A stretch of DNA of 64,000 bases from Zoroaster sp. YZ-2022 (taxonomy: Eukaryota > Echinodermata > Asteroidea > Forcipulatida > Zoroasteridae), in contig CM055816.1 of the NCBI GenBank assembly GCA_029582265.1, forward strand, positions 32,213,052-32,277,051, read 5' to 3'. This document shows positions 10,301-21,616 of this stretch, in pieces. The notes under the pieces were generated by a model. That model saw only the letters and a program-made list of their open reading frames with translations. It ran no database searches and was not told the DNA's origin. Position 1 is the stretch's first letter, and each line of letters starts with the position of its first letter. The translations under genes and the position numbers were made by a program.

Positions 10301-13300
10301 GAAAATGGCCCTTCATGGAAAATTTCAAATTCACAAAATCAATTTTTTTGCTTTTTTGGCCTAAAATGAGAACCGACGTATAAAATTGCACCAAACTTGA
10401 CGTAAGATGTCGCGACAACATCTCCAACCAGATGGAGGGAAGAAAATGGACCTTCAATGGAAAATTTCAAATTTTATAGACAAAAGTGAATTTTTAGACA
10501 TAATCATCTTATTGCCAAAACACAAAATCAAATTTTTTGCTTTTTTTGGCCTAAAATGAGAACCGACGCATAAAATTGCACGAAACTTGACGTAAGATGT
10601 CGCGACAACCTCTCCAACCAGATGGAGGGAAGAAAATGGACCTTCAATGGAAAATTTCAAATTTTATAGACAAAAGTGAATTTTTAGACTTAATCATCTT
10701 ATTGCCAAAACACAAAATCAAATTCTTTGCTTTTTTGGCCTAAAATGAGAACCGACGCATAAAATTGCACAAAACTTGACGTAAGATGTCGCGACAACCT
10801 CTCCAACCAGATGGGGGAAGAAAATGGACCTTCATGGAAAATTTCAAATTTTATAGACAAAAGTGAGTTTTTAGACTTACATGATCATCTTATTGCCAAA
10901 ACACAAAATCAAATTCTTTGCTTTTTTGGCCTAAAATGAGAACTGACGCATAAAATTGCACGAAACTTGACGTAAGATGTCGCGACAACCTCTCCAACCA
11001 GATGGGGGAAGAAAATGGACCTTCATGGAAAATTTCAAATTCACAAAATCAAATGTTTTGCTTTTTTGGCCTAAAATGAGAACTGACGCATAAAATTGCA
11101 CGAAACTTGACGTAAGATGTCGCGACAACCTCTCCAACCAGATGGGGGAAGAAAATGGACCTTCAATGGAAAATTTCAAATTTTATAGACAAAAGTGAAT
11201 TTCTAGACTTAATCATCTTATTGCCAAAACACAAAATCATTTATTTTTATTTTTTGGCCTAAAATGAGAACCGACGCATAAAATTGCACGAAACTTGACG
11301 TAAGATGTCGCGACAACCTCTCCAACCAGATGGGGGAAGAAAATGGACCTTCATGGAAAATTTCAAATTCACAAAATTAATTTTTTTGCTTTTTTGGCCT
11401 AAAATGAGAACCGACGCATAAAATTGCACGAAACTTGATGTAAGATGTCGCGACAACCTCTCCAACCAGATGGGGGAAGAAAATGGACCTTCATGGAAAA
11501 CTTCAAATTTTATAGACAAAAGTGAGTTTTTAGACTTACATGATCATCTTATTGCCAAAACACAAAATCAAATTCTTTGCTTTTTTGGCCTAAAATGAGA
11601 ACTGACGCATAAAATTGCACGAAACTTTACGTAAGATGTCGCGACAACCTCTCCAACCAGATGGGGGAAGAAAATGGACCTTCATGGAAAATTTCAAATT
11701 CACAAAATCAAATTGTTTGCTTTTTTGGCCTAAAATGAGAACCGACGCATAAAATTGCACCAAACTTGACGTAAGATGTCGCGACAACCTCTCCAACCAG
11801 ATGAGGGAAGAAAATGGACCTTCAATGGAAAATTTCAAATTTTATAGACAAAAGTGAATTTCTAGACTTAATCATCTTATTGCCAAAACACAAAATCAAT
11901 TTTTTTGCTTTTTTGGCCTAAAATGAGAACCGACGCATAAAATTGCACGAAACTTGACGTAAGATGTCGCGACAACCTCTCCAACCAGATGGGGGAAGAA
12001 AATGGACCTTCAATTGAAAATTTCAAATTTTATAGACAAAAGTGAATTTCTAGACTTAATCATCTTATTGCCAAAACACAAAATCAATGTTTTTGCTTTG
12101 TTGGCCTAAAATGAGAACCGACGCATAAAATTGCACGAAACTTGACGTAAGATGTCGCGACAACCTCTCCAACCAGATGGGGGAAGAAAATGGCCCTTCA
12201 TGGAAAATTTCAAATTCACAAAATCAATTTTTTTGCTTTTTTGGCCTAAAATGAGAACCGACGTATAAAATTGCACCAAACTTGACGTAAGATGTCGCGA
12301 CAACATCTCCAACCAGATGGAGGGAAGAAAATGGACCTTCAATGGAAAATTTCAAATTTTATAGACAAAAGTGAATTTTTAGACATAATCATCTTATTGC
12401 CAAAACACAAAATCAAATTTTTTGCTTTTTTGGCCTAAAATGAGAACCGACGATAAAATTGCACGAAACTTGACGTAAGATGTCGCGACAACCTCTCCAA
12501 CCAGATGGAGGGAAGAAAATGGACCTTCAATGGAAAATTTCAAATTTTATAGACAAAAGTGAATTTTTAGACTTAATCATCTTATTGCCAAAACACAAAA
12601 TCAAATTCTTTGCTTTTTTGGCCTAAAATGAGAACCGACGCATAAAATTGCACGAAACTTGACGTAAGATGTCGCGACAACCTCTCCAACCAGATCGGGG
12701 AAGAAAATGGAGCTTCATGGAAAATTTCAAATTCACAAAATCAAATTGTTTGCTTTTTTGGCCTAAAATGAGAACCGACGCATAAAATTGCACAAAACTT
12801 GACGTAAGATGTCGCGACAACCTCTCCAACCAGATGGGGGAAGAAAATGGACCTTCATGGAAAATTTCAAATTTTATAGACAAAAGTGAGTTTTTAGACT
12901 TACATGATCATCTTATTGCCAAAACACAAAATCAAATTCTTTGCTTTTTTGGCCTAAAATGAGAACTGACGCATAAAATTGCACGAAACTTGACGTAAGA
13001 TGTCGCGACAACCTCTCCAACCAGATGGGGGAAGAAAATGGACCTTCATGGAAAATTTCAAATTCACAAGATCAAATTTTTTGCTTTTTTGGCCTAAAAT
13101 GAGAACTGACGCATAAAATTGCACCAAACTTGACGTAAGATGTCGCGACAACCTCTCCAACCAGATGGGGGAAGAAAATGGACCTTCAATGGAAAATTTC
13201 AAATTTTATAGACAAAAGTGAATTTCTAGACTTAATCATCTTATTGCCAAAACACAAAATCATTTTTTTTGATTTTTTGGCCTAAAATGAGAACCGACGC

Positions 13301-13795
13301 ATAAAATTGCACGAAACTTGACGTAAGATGTCGCGACAACCTCTCCAACCAGATGGGGGAAGAAAATGGACCTTCATGGAAAATTTCAAATTCACAAAAT
13401 CAATTTTTTTGCTTCTTTGGCCTAAAATGAGAACCGACGCATAAAATTGCACGAAACTTGATGTAAGATGTCGCGACAACCTCTCAAACCAGATGGAGGG
13501 AAGAAAATGGACCTTCATGGAAAATTTCAAATTTTATGGACAAAAGTGAATTTTTAGACTTAATCATCTTATTGCCAAAACACAAAATCAAATATTTTGA
13601 TTTCTTTTGGCCTAAAATGAGAACCGACGCATAAAATTGCACGAAACTTGACGTAAGATGTCGCGACAACCTCTCCAACCAGATGGAGGGAAGAAAATGC
13701 ACCTTCATGGAAAATTTCAAATTGTATAGACAAAAGTGAGTTTTTAGACTTATTCGTATCATTGCCAAAACACAAAGTAAATTTTAATTTTTTTT
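7390..13795. repeat. Satellite array with two monomer lengths (140 and ~190 bp) and higher-order repeats
   Basis: About 38 monomers, recognised by CTAAAATGAGAACCGACGCA and by GATGTCGCGACAACCTCTCC. Spacing alternates irregularly between 140 bp and 188-192 bp. The long form carries an extra ~50 bp (TTTTATAGACAAAAGTGAG...AAAACACAAAATC) that the short form lacks. The long form has ACAAAA at both edges of this segment, so the short form looks like a microhomology deletion. Longer periods are visible: 9712-11597 resembles the following ~1885 bp, and 8530 resembles 10228 (about 1698 bp). The 80-86 aa minus-strand open frames, one per dimer, are a property of the repeat. No terminal inverted repeats were found at the array edges. 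Confidence 0.95.
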
Positions 13796-14365
13796 TCTCC
13801 AAAAATTTACTTTATGTCGGTAAACGTCTCGAAAATACACTTTGAAAAAGAAGTTTTCTACGCATATTTGTTGCACATACTTTTTCCATTAAGATTATAC
13901 TTGTGCAAAATGAAACTTTTCAAACAGCACATCGCTAGAATCACACTGTAGTGCGGCAACTTGACCGCCGAACGCACATACCGGTGGTGATGTGCCGATG
14001 CATGCCCGTGCCGGCCAAGCTCGCACACCGCATGGAGAAAGCCCAATACACGCACGTGTACAATGCATGTGGAGTTTCCGTGGTGAAAATGGATGGCCAA
14101 AAGTTCTGCCGTAAATAAAAAGTGGATTTCGCCGTCAAATTAATTTCTCTTAAACTGCCACGAAGAAATCGACCAAGGGTATACAGCAGACAACTTGCTG
14201 TGAAATGGTATGAAATGGTCGTGTAAAAAAATATTTCACATTTTGGGCAAACTGCAATTTCAAGGTTTTGGACTTCATCGATCGTGTCGGATCTTGTTAT
14301 AAAGGTGTTAATAGTACAAGTGCTATTGGGTTAAAGGTGTTCGACTGTATTATTATATATTTTTT
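13796..14365. other. Unassigned, moderately GC-rich stretch
   Basis: Contains a GC- and CpG-richer piece (about 13950-14060) within AT-rich DNA. Short overlapping minus-strand frames lie here (13858-14100, 13941-14138), with no recognisable domain or splice context. Confidence 0.3.
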
Positions 14366-14890
14366 CCTAAATAAGGGTACTATTGGAAGACAGTTTGGAG
14401 TAAGAGATGCACACCAAGGAGACACTATATATGTTTTCCTAAATAAGGGTACCATTGGGAGACATTTTGGAGTAAGAGATGTACACTAAGGAGACACTAT
14501 ATATTATATATGTTTTCCTAAATAAGGGTACCATTGGGAGACAATTTGGAGTAAGAGATGTACACTAAGGAGACACTATATATTATATATTTTTTCCTAA
14601 ATAAGGGTACCATTGGGAGACATTTTGGAGTAAGAGATGTACACTAAGGAGACACTATATATTATGTTTTCCTAAATAAGGGTACCATTGGGAGACATTT
14701 TGGAGTAAGAGATGTACACTAAGGAGACACTATATATATTATATATATGTATATATTTTCCTAAATAAGGGCACCATTGGGAGACATTTTGGAGTAAGAG
14801 CTGTACACTAAGGAAACACTATATATTATACATTTCTTCCTAAATAAGGGTACCATTGGATACATTGTGGTGTAAGATTATGTACACTAA
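14366..14890. repeat. GGAGAC-motif tandem array, 7 copies
   Basis: Seven units begin CCTAAATAAGGGTACCATTG at about 14366, 14438, 14517, 14596, 14671, 14760 and 14849. Each contains GGGAGACATTTTGGAGTAAG and CACTAAGGAGACACTATATA. Unit length varies from 72 to 89 bp through the TA-rich spacer. The last copy is degenerate. Confidence 0.9.
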
Positions 14891-15548
14891 GGCGACACTA
14901 TTAATTATTATTTCAAATGTTTTAATACAGCTTACATAATCTACCATTAGCTTACGGAAATGGGTACAAGTGATTACCAATATTTCCTGATCGAGGTTTT
15001 GTCTGAGTTAAATGGTCCACAACAGCAATCACATTACATTGTGTGAAATAAATGTACCGGTAGGCCCTTATTATGTACTTGGAAAATTTGATCATTACAG
15101 AAACTTAATATCGATAATTAATGTAAACTTTTTTTGATTACATTACGACATAGCTACGTCAACTTAGGTGTAATTGTTTTGTGTGATTGTTTTAATTAGT
15201 TCCCTCAAAGTATATGTCGGCTGAATTTCGAATGTATATATTGGATTGCTTATAAGTGATGCATGCAGTAGACAGCTATGCCTTCCAGGGGGATGCGTCT
15301 CCCAAAGGTACTTCTCTTACACGTGTGTCTCCCAACGGTACCACTTGAAGTAAAATTACCTAAAGGAGACAAAAATAACTGTGGAAAAGCAATATATCCA
15401 AACAGGCTTCCCCTATTCCAGTAAGTGTTACACACATTAATAAAGGTCCTTTTCGTCAATATTTTGGATGGTGAAAGTAACAACTGTAATATTTGTTTTT
15501 TATGATATCTGGCAAAAAGTGAAATGTCTCCCAAAGGTGAAATCTAGT

Positions 15549-15550
<2 letters not shown>
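14891..15550. other. AT-rich sequence with inverted GTCTCC remnants
   Basis: Between 15295 and 15540 the motifs CGTCTCCCAAAGGTAC, GTGTCTCCCAACGGTACC and ATGTCTCCCAAAGGT are the reverse complement of the unit in the 14.4-kb array. The array and these copies could be the arms of one fold-back element. No gene is seen. Confidence 0.4.
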
Positions 15551-15606
<56 letters not shown>

Positions 15607-15643
15607 CATTTTCATTACATACACATATATACATATATATATA
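15551..15643. repeat. (TA)n microsatellite
   Basis: About 90 bp of TA/TACATA repeats directly abutting the left 25-bp direct repeat of the next segment. Confidence 0.9.
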
Positions 15644-16254
15644 TCTTTGCTCACGAACCGTTTATATAATATTTCAGGTCAGTTTCTCCATATAAATCTA
15701 CTTTGTGTACAACCACATAAAAGGCTTGTGTCCCGTTTGTGTGATCACCGCTACTGCCGTTACCAGGGTTGTTTGCATCTGACCGGGGCTTGATCCCTGG
15801 CTACTCGGCAGATATTGGCCTCTGACCTGGCCCCATAGACAAGCGTCGACAAATCGCCTGTCCGATTGCCCGGGACACGGTGAAATTATGTCGGGCAACC
15901 TGGATGTCTGAATGGTCTGCCCGATCGGGCAAGTGCTCTTATTGATTATTACTCATTATATAAACATTTTACCGTTTAATTCCTCTGGTGATTTCCTACA
16001 AAGTGTTCAAAGCATTTAATAAAATCTAAGCTTATAAAAATCCACTCAATTGTTGTGCATGTCGTGGTTGCGCCATCTTAACTGACACTGGTTTCCTTAT
16101 TACATGCATTTGTCTTCACAATCGAGGGGAGCCAAGGAAACAATCTTGTACTCATGGTTCACTCGGCCCCACCGTATTGGTAAAGGTGGTGGACCGAGTG
16201 AAGTACTTGGTAACGTTGCCGTCGGCTGCTGCACTCAGCATAGCAACACTACCT

Positions 16255-16390
16255 TGCGCGATGGTCGCGCGACTGCAAACTTGACGCGCAGCACAGTTTA
16301 TTATAGTTATCGCTGAGGCATAGATCTATAAACTGTATTTTTTTGTTATCGTGCGTCAAGTTTTCAGTCGAGCGACCATCGCGCGACCGA
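16255..16390. repeat. Long imperfect hairpin
   Basis: The arm GCGCGATGGTCGCGCGACTG then CAAACTTGACGCGC pairs with GTGCGTCAAGTTTTCAGTCG then AGCGACCATCGCGCGA, about 34 bp with few mismatches. Inside the loop ACAGTTTATTATAG and CTATAAACTGT make a second, inner inverted pair. It could be a fold-back MITE or part of the surrounding insertion. Confidence 0.65.
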
Positions 16391-16582
16391 CTATAAACTG
16401 GCCTTTAGTCTAAATATAGGCCGATATGATAATGAGATCTGTCTACCACCAAAATGTAAACACGTGCGTTGAGTGCGTGCGTGTGCAAGCAATGTAATAC
16501 ACGTGTTCAGCTGGCTGACAGATGCAGTACAACTGTATTTTGGTTAACTGGGTACCGATGTGTTATTTTGTGTTGAGTATCT

Positions 16583-16900
16583 TTGAACTTGAAGCAAAAA
16601 ATTGATAAATATTTGGTGAGACCTAGCTCTTCAACGTCAGAAGCATCTTCTTGTAAAAGAAGCAAGCAACCAGAATCTAAAAATGTCAAGCCGAGCTTGA
16701 CATTTTCATCGCCGATATTTAATACATCGCTGGTGTACACTATACCAGACATTGTGAACCCATTGTGGAAAAATACATCGCTGGTACTCGGAATCACGTG
16801 TACGCACAGTGGAAGCATAAAGATGTCCAAGTCATCAGCGCGCCGGTTCCGTGTGAGTGCGTGCATGACGGAGTTTACATGTACGAAAGTTCAAATTTGA
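16583..16900 (+). CDS. Unassigned open frame inside the 15.6-17.3 kb insertion
   Basis: An open frame of about 105 codons, beginning NLKQKIDKYLVRPSSSTSEA and continuing with SCKRSKQPESKN. A basic, Ser-rich head of this kind is common at the N-terminus of hAT/zinc-finger transposase-derived proteins, but no catalytic or BED/TTF finger motif follows. No ATG precedes it closely. The opposite strand is also open over 119 codons, which weakens the case. It is best read as a possible decayed transposase N-terminus, or not coding. Confidence 0.2.
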   Translation: MNLKQKIDKYLVRPSSSTSEASSCKRSKQPESKNVKPSLTFSSPIFNTSLVYTIPDIVNPLWKNTSLVLGITCTHSGSIKMSKSSARRFRVSACMTEFTCTKVQI

Positions 16901-17170
16901 CATACTTATTTATTCTACGATAGTAAGCCTATGTTGTCAATTAAAAAATAAAAATACATAAGTTCAAGTTCTGCAATGTTGACACTTAATTTGCTGATAT
17001 AAATTCCTCAAAATGCATGTCTCAATTTGGTCTCTTTTTGCCGGGCAAGTTTGGGAAAGCAATCTGCGACCAAAGCTTGCCCGATCGGGCTATTAAGAAG
17101 AAGAAAAAAATTGTCGAAGCCTGCCCATAGAGCAATAGATAATTAGCGTAAGTGGACCGCCCACCAACAC

Positions 17171-17239
17171 AGGGGCTGGTTAGCTCAGTTGGTAGAGCGC
17201 TCGTACGGTAATCGAGAGGTCGCGGGTTCGAGTCCGTCA
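17171..17239 (+). tRNA. tRNA-like gene or tRNA pseudogene (Thr-like body)
   Basis: The 5' arm GGCTGGT, D-arm TAGCTCAGTTGGTAGAGC (A box) and GGTTCGAGTCC (B box) are present, and the 5' and 3' acceptor arms pair with two wobbles. The body resembles tRNA-Thr. Two features argue against function. The anticodon loop reads ACGGTAA, so position 33 is C rather than the invariant U, and the T-stem is one base short. It is better called a tRNA pseudogene or the head of a tRNA-derived repeat. Confidence 0.6.
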
Positions 17240-17273
17240 GCCAATTTTTCTTTGCTCACGAACCGTTTATATA

Positions 17274-17584
17274 CATATACACATGTATGAACAGTGAATA
17301 TGCATGATGTACATGGTGATTTTAATTAATTAAACTTAAACATTAAGGTTAATTACCAGTATTTGATGGCGGTTCAGCTACATGTAGAAAATCCAGTCAT
17401 GTTGGGAGGAAAACAAAGAAAAAGAAAACAGAACATTAATTAACCTGTATTTACAAATACACAAAAAAGGCAATAATCTTGAATTTTATGATGTACAGTA
17501 TGAATGCATTATTCACAGACATATACCGACTTCCAAGTGAGGTGTAAACATATGTGGAAACCTGACAAAAGAATTTCATTAAAA
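17274..17584. other. No feature recognised
   Basis: AT-rich intronic sequence with TACATGTA-type motifs and no supported gene. Confidence 0.3.
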
Positions 17585-17944
17585 CCCTCCTACACATGGA
17601 GGCCACTCTGAACCACAAAATTCTGTTCTTAAGCAACCTTCAGTACATACATGTACAAGCCTGCTGTCCTTTCCAAGTAATCTTACAAAATCAACTGTGT
17701 GCCACCCAAGGCCAGTTATTTATCAGTTATTTATCAGTTATTTATCACTGTGTAGTCATCTTGTTTTGTACTTCTATGCAAATCCTTGTGACCAAACCGG
17801 GGCTTGAAGTACAAATCGTTTGGTATTAATGTACTTACTACACGTAAGGTTTGACAGTGGTTGACTTTTAAGTGCACTATATATATATACCTTGGGAAGT
17901 ATTTCAACATTTTGACTGATTTTGACCCTTGTATTAGTAGGAGG
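17585..17944. mobile_element. piggyBac-like MITE, family CCCTCCTACT (copy 2)
   Basis: Bounded by CCCTCCTAC and inverted TAGTAGGAGG, with TTAA-like flanks (ATTAAAA on the left, ATTAAT on the right). The right ~100 bp (GTTTGACAGTGGTTGACTTT ... TTTTGACCC) is the reverse complement of the left end of the element at 2988-3295. The left part differs. Confidence 0.55.
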
Positions 17945-19453
17945 ATTAATGTACACTATGTAGACGATGTGATGTTACAAAATACATTAGTGGTGTGGTC
18001 ACATTTTTTGCCCACGCTCATCTTGTTTTGGTTTAGATGTGACATCACAGATCGCATCGTCTCATTGAAAATGTCTATTGGAACATTTTGAAATGGCCTC
18101 AATGAATTTCCAGATCTGAGAGGGTACAGTCATCCCACAATCAGGTGGGAGAGGGTGTGGGGAAGGGCCCATGATACTTGGATCCACCTGGACAATCAGG
18201 GGACGGGGTAGGTGCCTCCCCATCTACATTTAGATGGGTTATAAATGTTTAAAATGTAGAACATCTGCTTGTCTGAGTTGAGGCTGTTGAGAAGGTCCAG
18301 AAAGTGAAAATGAATGATTAGCACCCCCTCCCTCCCCTCCCCCAAAAAAGAACAAACAAACAATACCAAACACACTCACACATATTTGTTTTTGATGTAA
18401 ACTGAGGACCTCCTTATAGTCCCCTCTTTTGTTCACTTTGTTTGACTTATGGTGTAACTTTTAGGCACCTCCCCTTTGTTTTCTACACGTTTAACAGTTT
18501 AACAACCAATAACATTTCCAAATAAGAACTGACAATTGAGGACCCAATGTTCCCATTGTTATAAATAAGCTCTTTGTTTACACCATAAAATAACCCACAT
18601 ACATTTGTACATATGTAATACTGTATGTCACTATGAATAACTTTACCCTGAAAATGCTTTAAGCAGTGCCCAGACCCATCACTTGCCAAAATGCTGTCCT
18701 AGATCCACTCTTGTCCCTGTCCCCCTGACCCTGGCCATTGTCAAATATTCTTGGTTTCAAATTAGAAATGCCTTTACCAACAGGAAAAATGCCCCTGTGG
18801 AAAATTATTACAAGTATTTCATTCAAAATCCATCCTGGAAATGTTGTCCAAAAATATGTTCACTGCAGGCACTGTACACTATACATGTATATACAGGTAT
18901 GTACATGTACATATGTATGCATGTACTACATGCACGGTACATGTACATGTATGGAGAACATTGTACATTTACAGTATTAAACCTGATGTTTTATCTGGCA
19001 ATGAGGAAAATAAAAATTAAATCTATTAAATTTGTACAAATTTTGTCGAGCCCCAAATGGCAAATCATGCGGACTCAAATTATTTTCCAAAAATGTAACA
19101 ATTATAATTAGAACCAACCCCTATTCATTCTTGTGAACATACATGTACATAATGTGCTTTTTAACAATCTTTGGAAAAGATGCTGGGGGCATGAAAAATA
19201 AAATACAAAAATAATAATACAAAACTCACCACCCCCCTTCCAATCCCACCAAACAAAAACAAATAATAAATTAATACAAAAACAATAGGCCTACTGGATA
19301 TGGTAAATATTAACAATGATTTCTGTATTGTTTATGGGAGGGGATTTTGAATGAATTTCGTAAAATAAAAAGAAACAAAATAGGCCAAATGCAGTAGCAT
19401 AAACATTTTCATATGGGGTTGAATTTGTAATATGATACTCGTTTTATTATTTT
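17945..19453. other. Long intronic stretch without a supported gene
   Basis: Holds many TACATGTA motifs (18880-18960) and low-complexity A/C tracts. The 142-aa plus-strand frame at 18683-19111 and its overlapping frame have no domain, signal or splice context and are not called. Confidence 0.4.
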
Positions 19454-21058
19454 TAGGTGTTCGGGTATGCACCCGAAACACCTACTGTTTTTGTTCGTTT
19501 TTGTTTTCTGTTTTTTTTTTTTTCTTCTTCTTCTTCTTCTCCGGATAGATTGTCTACAAAAAACACATACTTCCAAACTTCACATGAACTTGAAACTTGG
19601 CATGTACTTAGAACTTAACAAGTAGATGAAACACGAGTTGTGAGTGACCCCAATTTGACCTTACTTCCTGTCCAAACCGGAAGTCAAAATTTAATATTTT
19701 AAAAAATCTAGTTTAATATTAAAATAATCATATCTCAACAACCACAAGAGGTAAATTGACATTTATTGTACCATTGTATAGATTGTTAATTGTCGAAAAA
19801 TATTTACACAAAGGTGCCCCCAATTTGACCTTACTTCTTGTCCAAACTGGAAGTCAAAGTTTAATATTAAAAAAAAATCATATCTCAACAACCACAACAG
19901 GTAAATTCACAATTTTTGCACCATTGTACAGATTGTTAATTGTCAACAAATATTTGCACAAAGGTGACCCCAATTTGACCTTACTTCCTGTCCAAACCGG
20001 AAGTCAAAATTTAATATTTTAAAAAATCTAGTTTAATATTAAAATAATCATATCTCAACAACCACAAGAGGTAAATTGACATTTATTGTACCATTGTATA
20101 GATTGTTAATTGTCGAAAAATATTTACACAAAGGTGCCCCCAATTTGACCTTACTTCTTGTCCAAACTGGAAGTCAAAGTTTAATATTAAAAAAAAATCA
20201 TATCTCAACAACCACAACAGGTAAATTCACAATTTTTGCACCATTGTACAGATTGTTAATTGTCAACAAATATTTGCACAAAGGTGACCCCAATTTGACA
20301 TTACTTCCTGTCCAAACCGGAAGTGAAAGTTTAATATTGAAAACAAATCATATCTCAACAACCACAAGAGGTAAATTGAAATTTGTTGCACCATTGTATA
20401 GATTGTTAATTGTCAAAAAATATTTACACAAAGGTGACCCCAATTTGACCTTACTTCCTGTCCAAACCGGAAGTCAAAGTTTAATATTTAAAACAAATCA
20501 TATCTCAACAACCACAACAGGTAAATTCAGTTTTTGCGCCATTGTACAGATTGTTAATTGTCAAAAAATATTTACACAAAGGTGACCCCAATTTGACCTT
20601 ACTTCCTGTCCAAACCGGAAGTCAAAGTTTAATATTTAAAAAAATCATATCTCAACAACCACAAGAAGTAAATTTAAAAAATTTGTACCATTGTACAGAT
20701 CGTTAATTGTCAAAAAATATTTATACCCCAATTTGACCTTACTTCCTGTCCAAACCGGAAGTGAAAGTTTAATATTTAAACAAATCATATCTCAACAACC
20801 ACAAGAGGTAAATTCACAGTTTTTGCACCATTGTACAGATAGTTAATTGTCAAAAGTATTTACAAAAACATGACCCCAATTTGACCTTTACTTCCTGTCC
20901 AAACCGGAAGTCAAAGTTTAATATTAAAATAATTTCTAAATTCAGTATTGTATTGTATTCAAATAAACTTCTCGCGAGAACTTCAACAGACGTTAACATT
21001 TGACTTCTCCAACACTTCGAATTGATGACGTAACCATTTTAACTTCAACCGAACACCT
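19454..21058 (+). mobile_element. TIR-bounded element carrying a 150-bp tandem array (copy E1)
   Basis: Starts TAGGTGTTCGGGTATGCACC, itself the first half of a 31-bp palindrome ending CCGAAACACCTA (19454-19484), and ends CCGAACACCTT. After the head come a T-rich tract, a short (CTT)n, and a leader through ACTTAACAAGTAGATGAAAC. About nine 140-160 bp units follow, marked by ACTTCCTGTCCAAACCGGAA and CATATCTCAACAACCACAAG. A 320-bp block (about 19646-19965) is repeated almost exactly at 19966-20285. The same leader, units and ends occur inverted at 48.2-57.0 kb. No transposase is seen, so the element is presumably non-autonomous. Confidence 0.75.
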
Positions 21059-21194
21059 TGCTTTTGTTGTGACAAAAACTTATATCTAGTTAAATTCAGT
21101 ATTGTCCTTTGAAGTGACTGAAGATGAACCAAGGTTGAATAAAAATTCTTCCAAAACTAAAAGACACTGAATGCAATAATTACAACACCCAAGT
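21059..21194. other. Subterminal flank of element E1
   Basis: GTTGTGACAAAAACTTATATCTAGTT after the CCGAACACCT end resembles the flank found next to the corresponding ends near 48190 and 49280, so the true element boundary may lie here and not at the CCGAACACCT motif. Confidence 0.35.
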
Positions 21195-21496
21195 ACAGTC
21201 TGAGTGGTGCTCAAGGCGCATATTATTATCCTTGCTCATAAGGCTCATAAATCATTCCTGAAACCATCTCAGCTCCCTGGGGAGTATACAGCTCAATTGC
21301 TGCCATTACAGCGCATATAGGGCTAATCAACCAACTCTGCCCTCACAGGTACCCATTTAACCCCTGGGTGGAGAGAAGCAATTATGGTTAAGTGTCTTGC
21401 TCAAGGACACAAGTGTCATGGCCGGGATTCGAACCCACATTCTGCTGCTAACACCAGAACTTGAGTCCGGTAAGCTAGACCGCTCGGCCACGACAC
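21195..21496 (-). mobile_element. tRNA-Leu-derived SINE
   Basis: Read on the minus strand, the head folds as tRNA-Leu. It has acceptor GTGTCGT/ATGACAC, A-box TGGCCGAGCGGTCTAG, anticodon stem-loop CCGGA-CTCAAGT-TCTGG with anticodon CAA, a long variable arm, and B-box GGGTTCGAATCCC. A conserved-looking central part follows (AATTGCTTCTCTCCACCCAG, GGTTAAATGGGTACCTG), then a tail GCGCCTTGAGCACCACTCAG. That tail matches the fragment at 2812-2888 and the LINE end at 36.1 kb. Pol III A and B boxes look intact. Confidence 0.88.
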
Positions 21497-21616
21497 TCCA
21501 CATTGGGGTGTATCCTACATGTACATGTAGGTGAAATTAATCCCTTCAGTCTTACTTGAAGTAAAGTGTAACATTTGGTGTGAAGTTGATAGTACATGTA
21601 TATGTTGTATTTTTTT

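Larger units (their letters stand above)
15644..17273. mobile_element. Candidate 1.6-kb insertion between 25-bp direct repeats
   Basis: TCTTTGCTCACGAACCGTTT plus ATATA occurs at 15644-15668 and again at 17249-17273. The segment between contains an inner inverted pair GCCCGATCGGGCAAG/CTTGCCCGATCGGGC (15919-15933 and 17076-17090), a hairpin at 16255-16390, an unassigned open frame, and a tRNA-like gene at its right end, 10 bp before the second repeat. The repeats could be a long target-site duplication or the trace of a tandem duplication. The element type is unknown. Confidence 0.45.

Noticed and set aside
7252..13802. A family of ~20 similar 68-94 aa minus-strand proteins
   Set aside because: They follow the satellite dimer, end at the same repeat-encoded stop and show no start context or splice signals.
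17171..17239. Functional tRNA-Thr gene
   Set aside because: U33 is absent and the T-stem is short, so it is reported as tRNA-like only.
18683..19111. 142-codon plus-strand open frame
   Set aside because: No domain, biased composition from TACATG repeats, no supporting splice structure.
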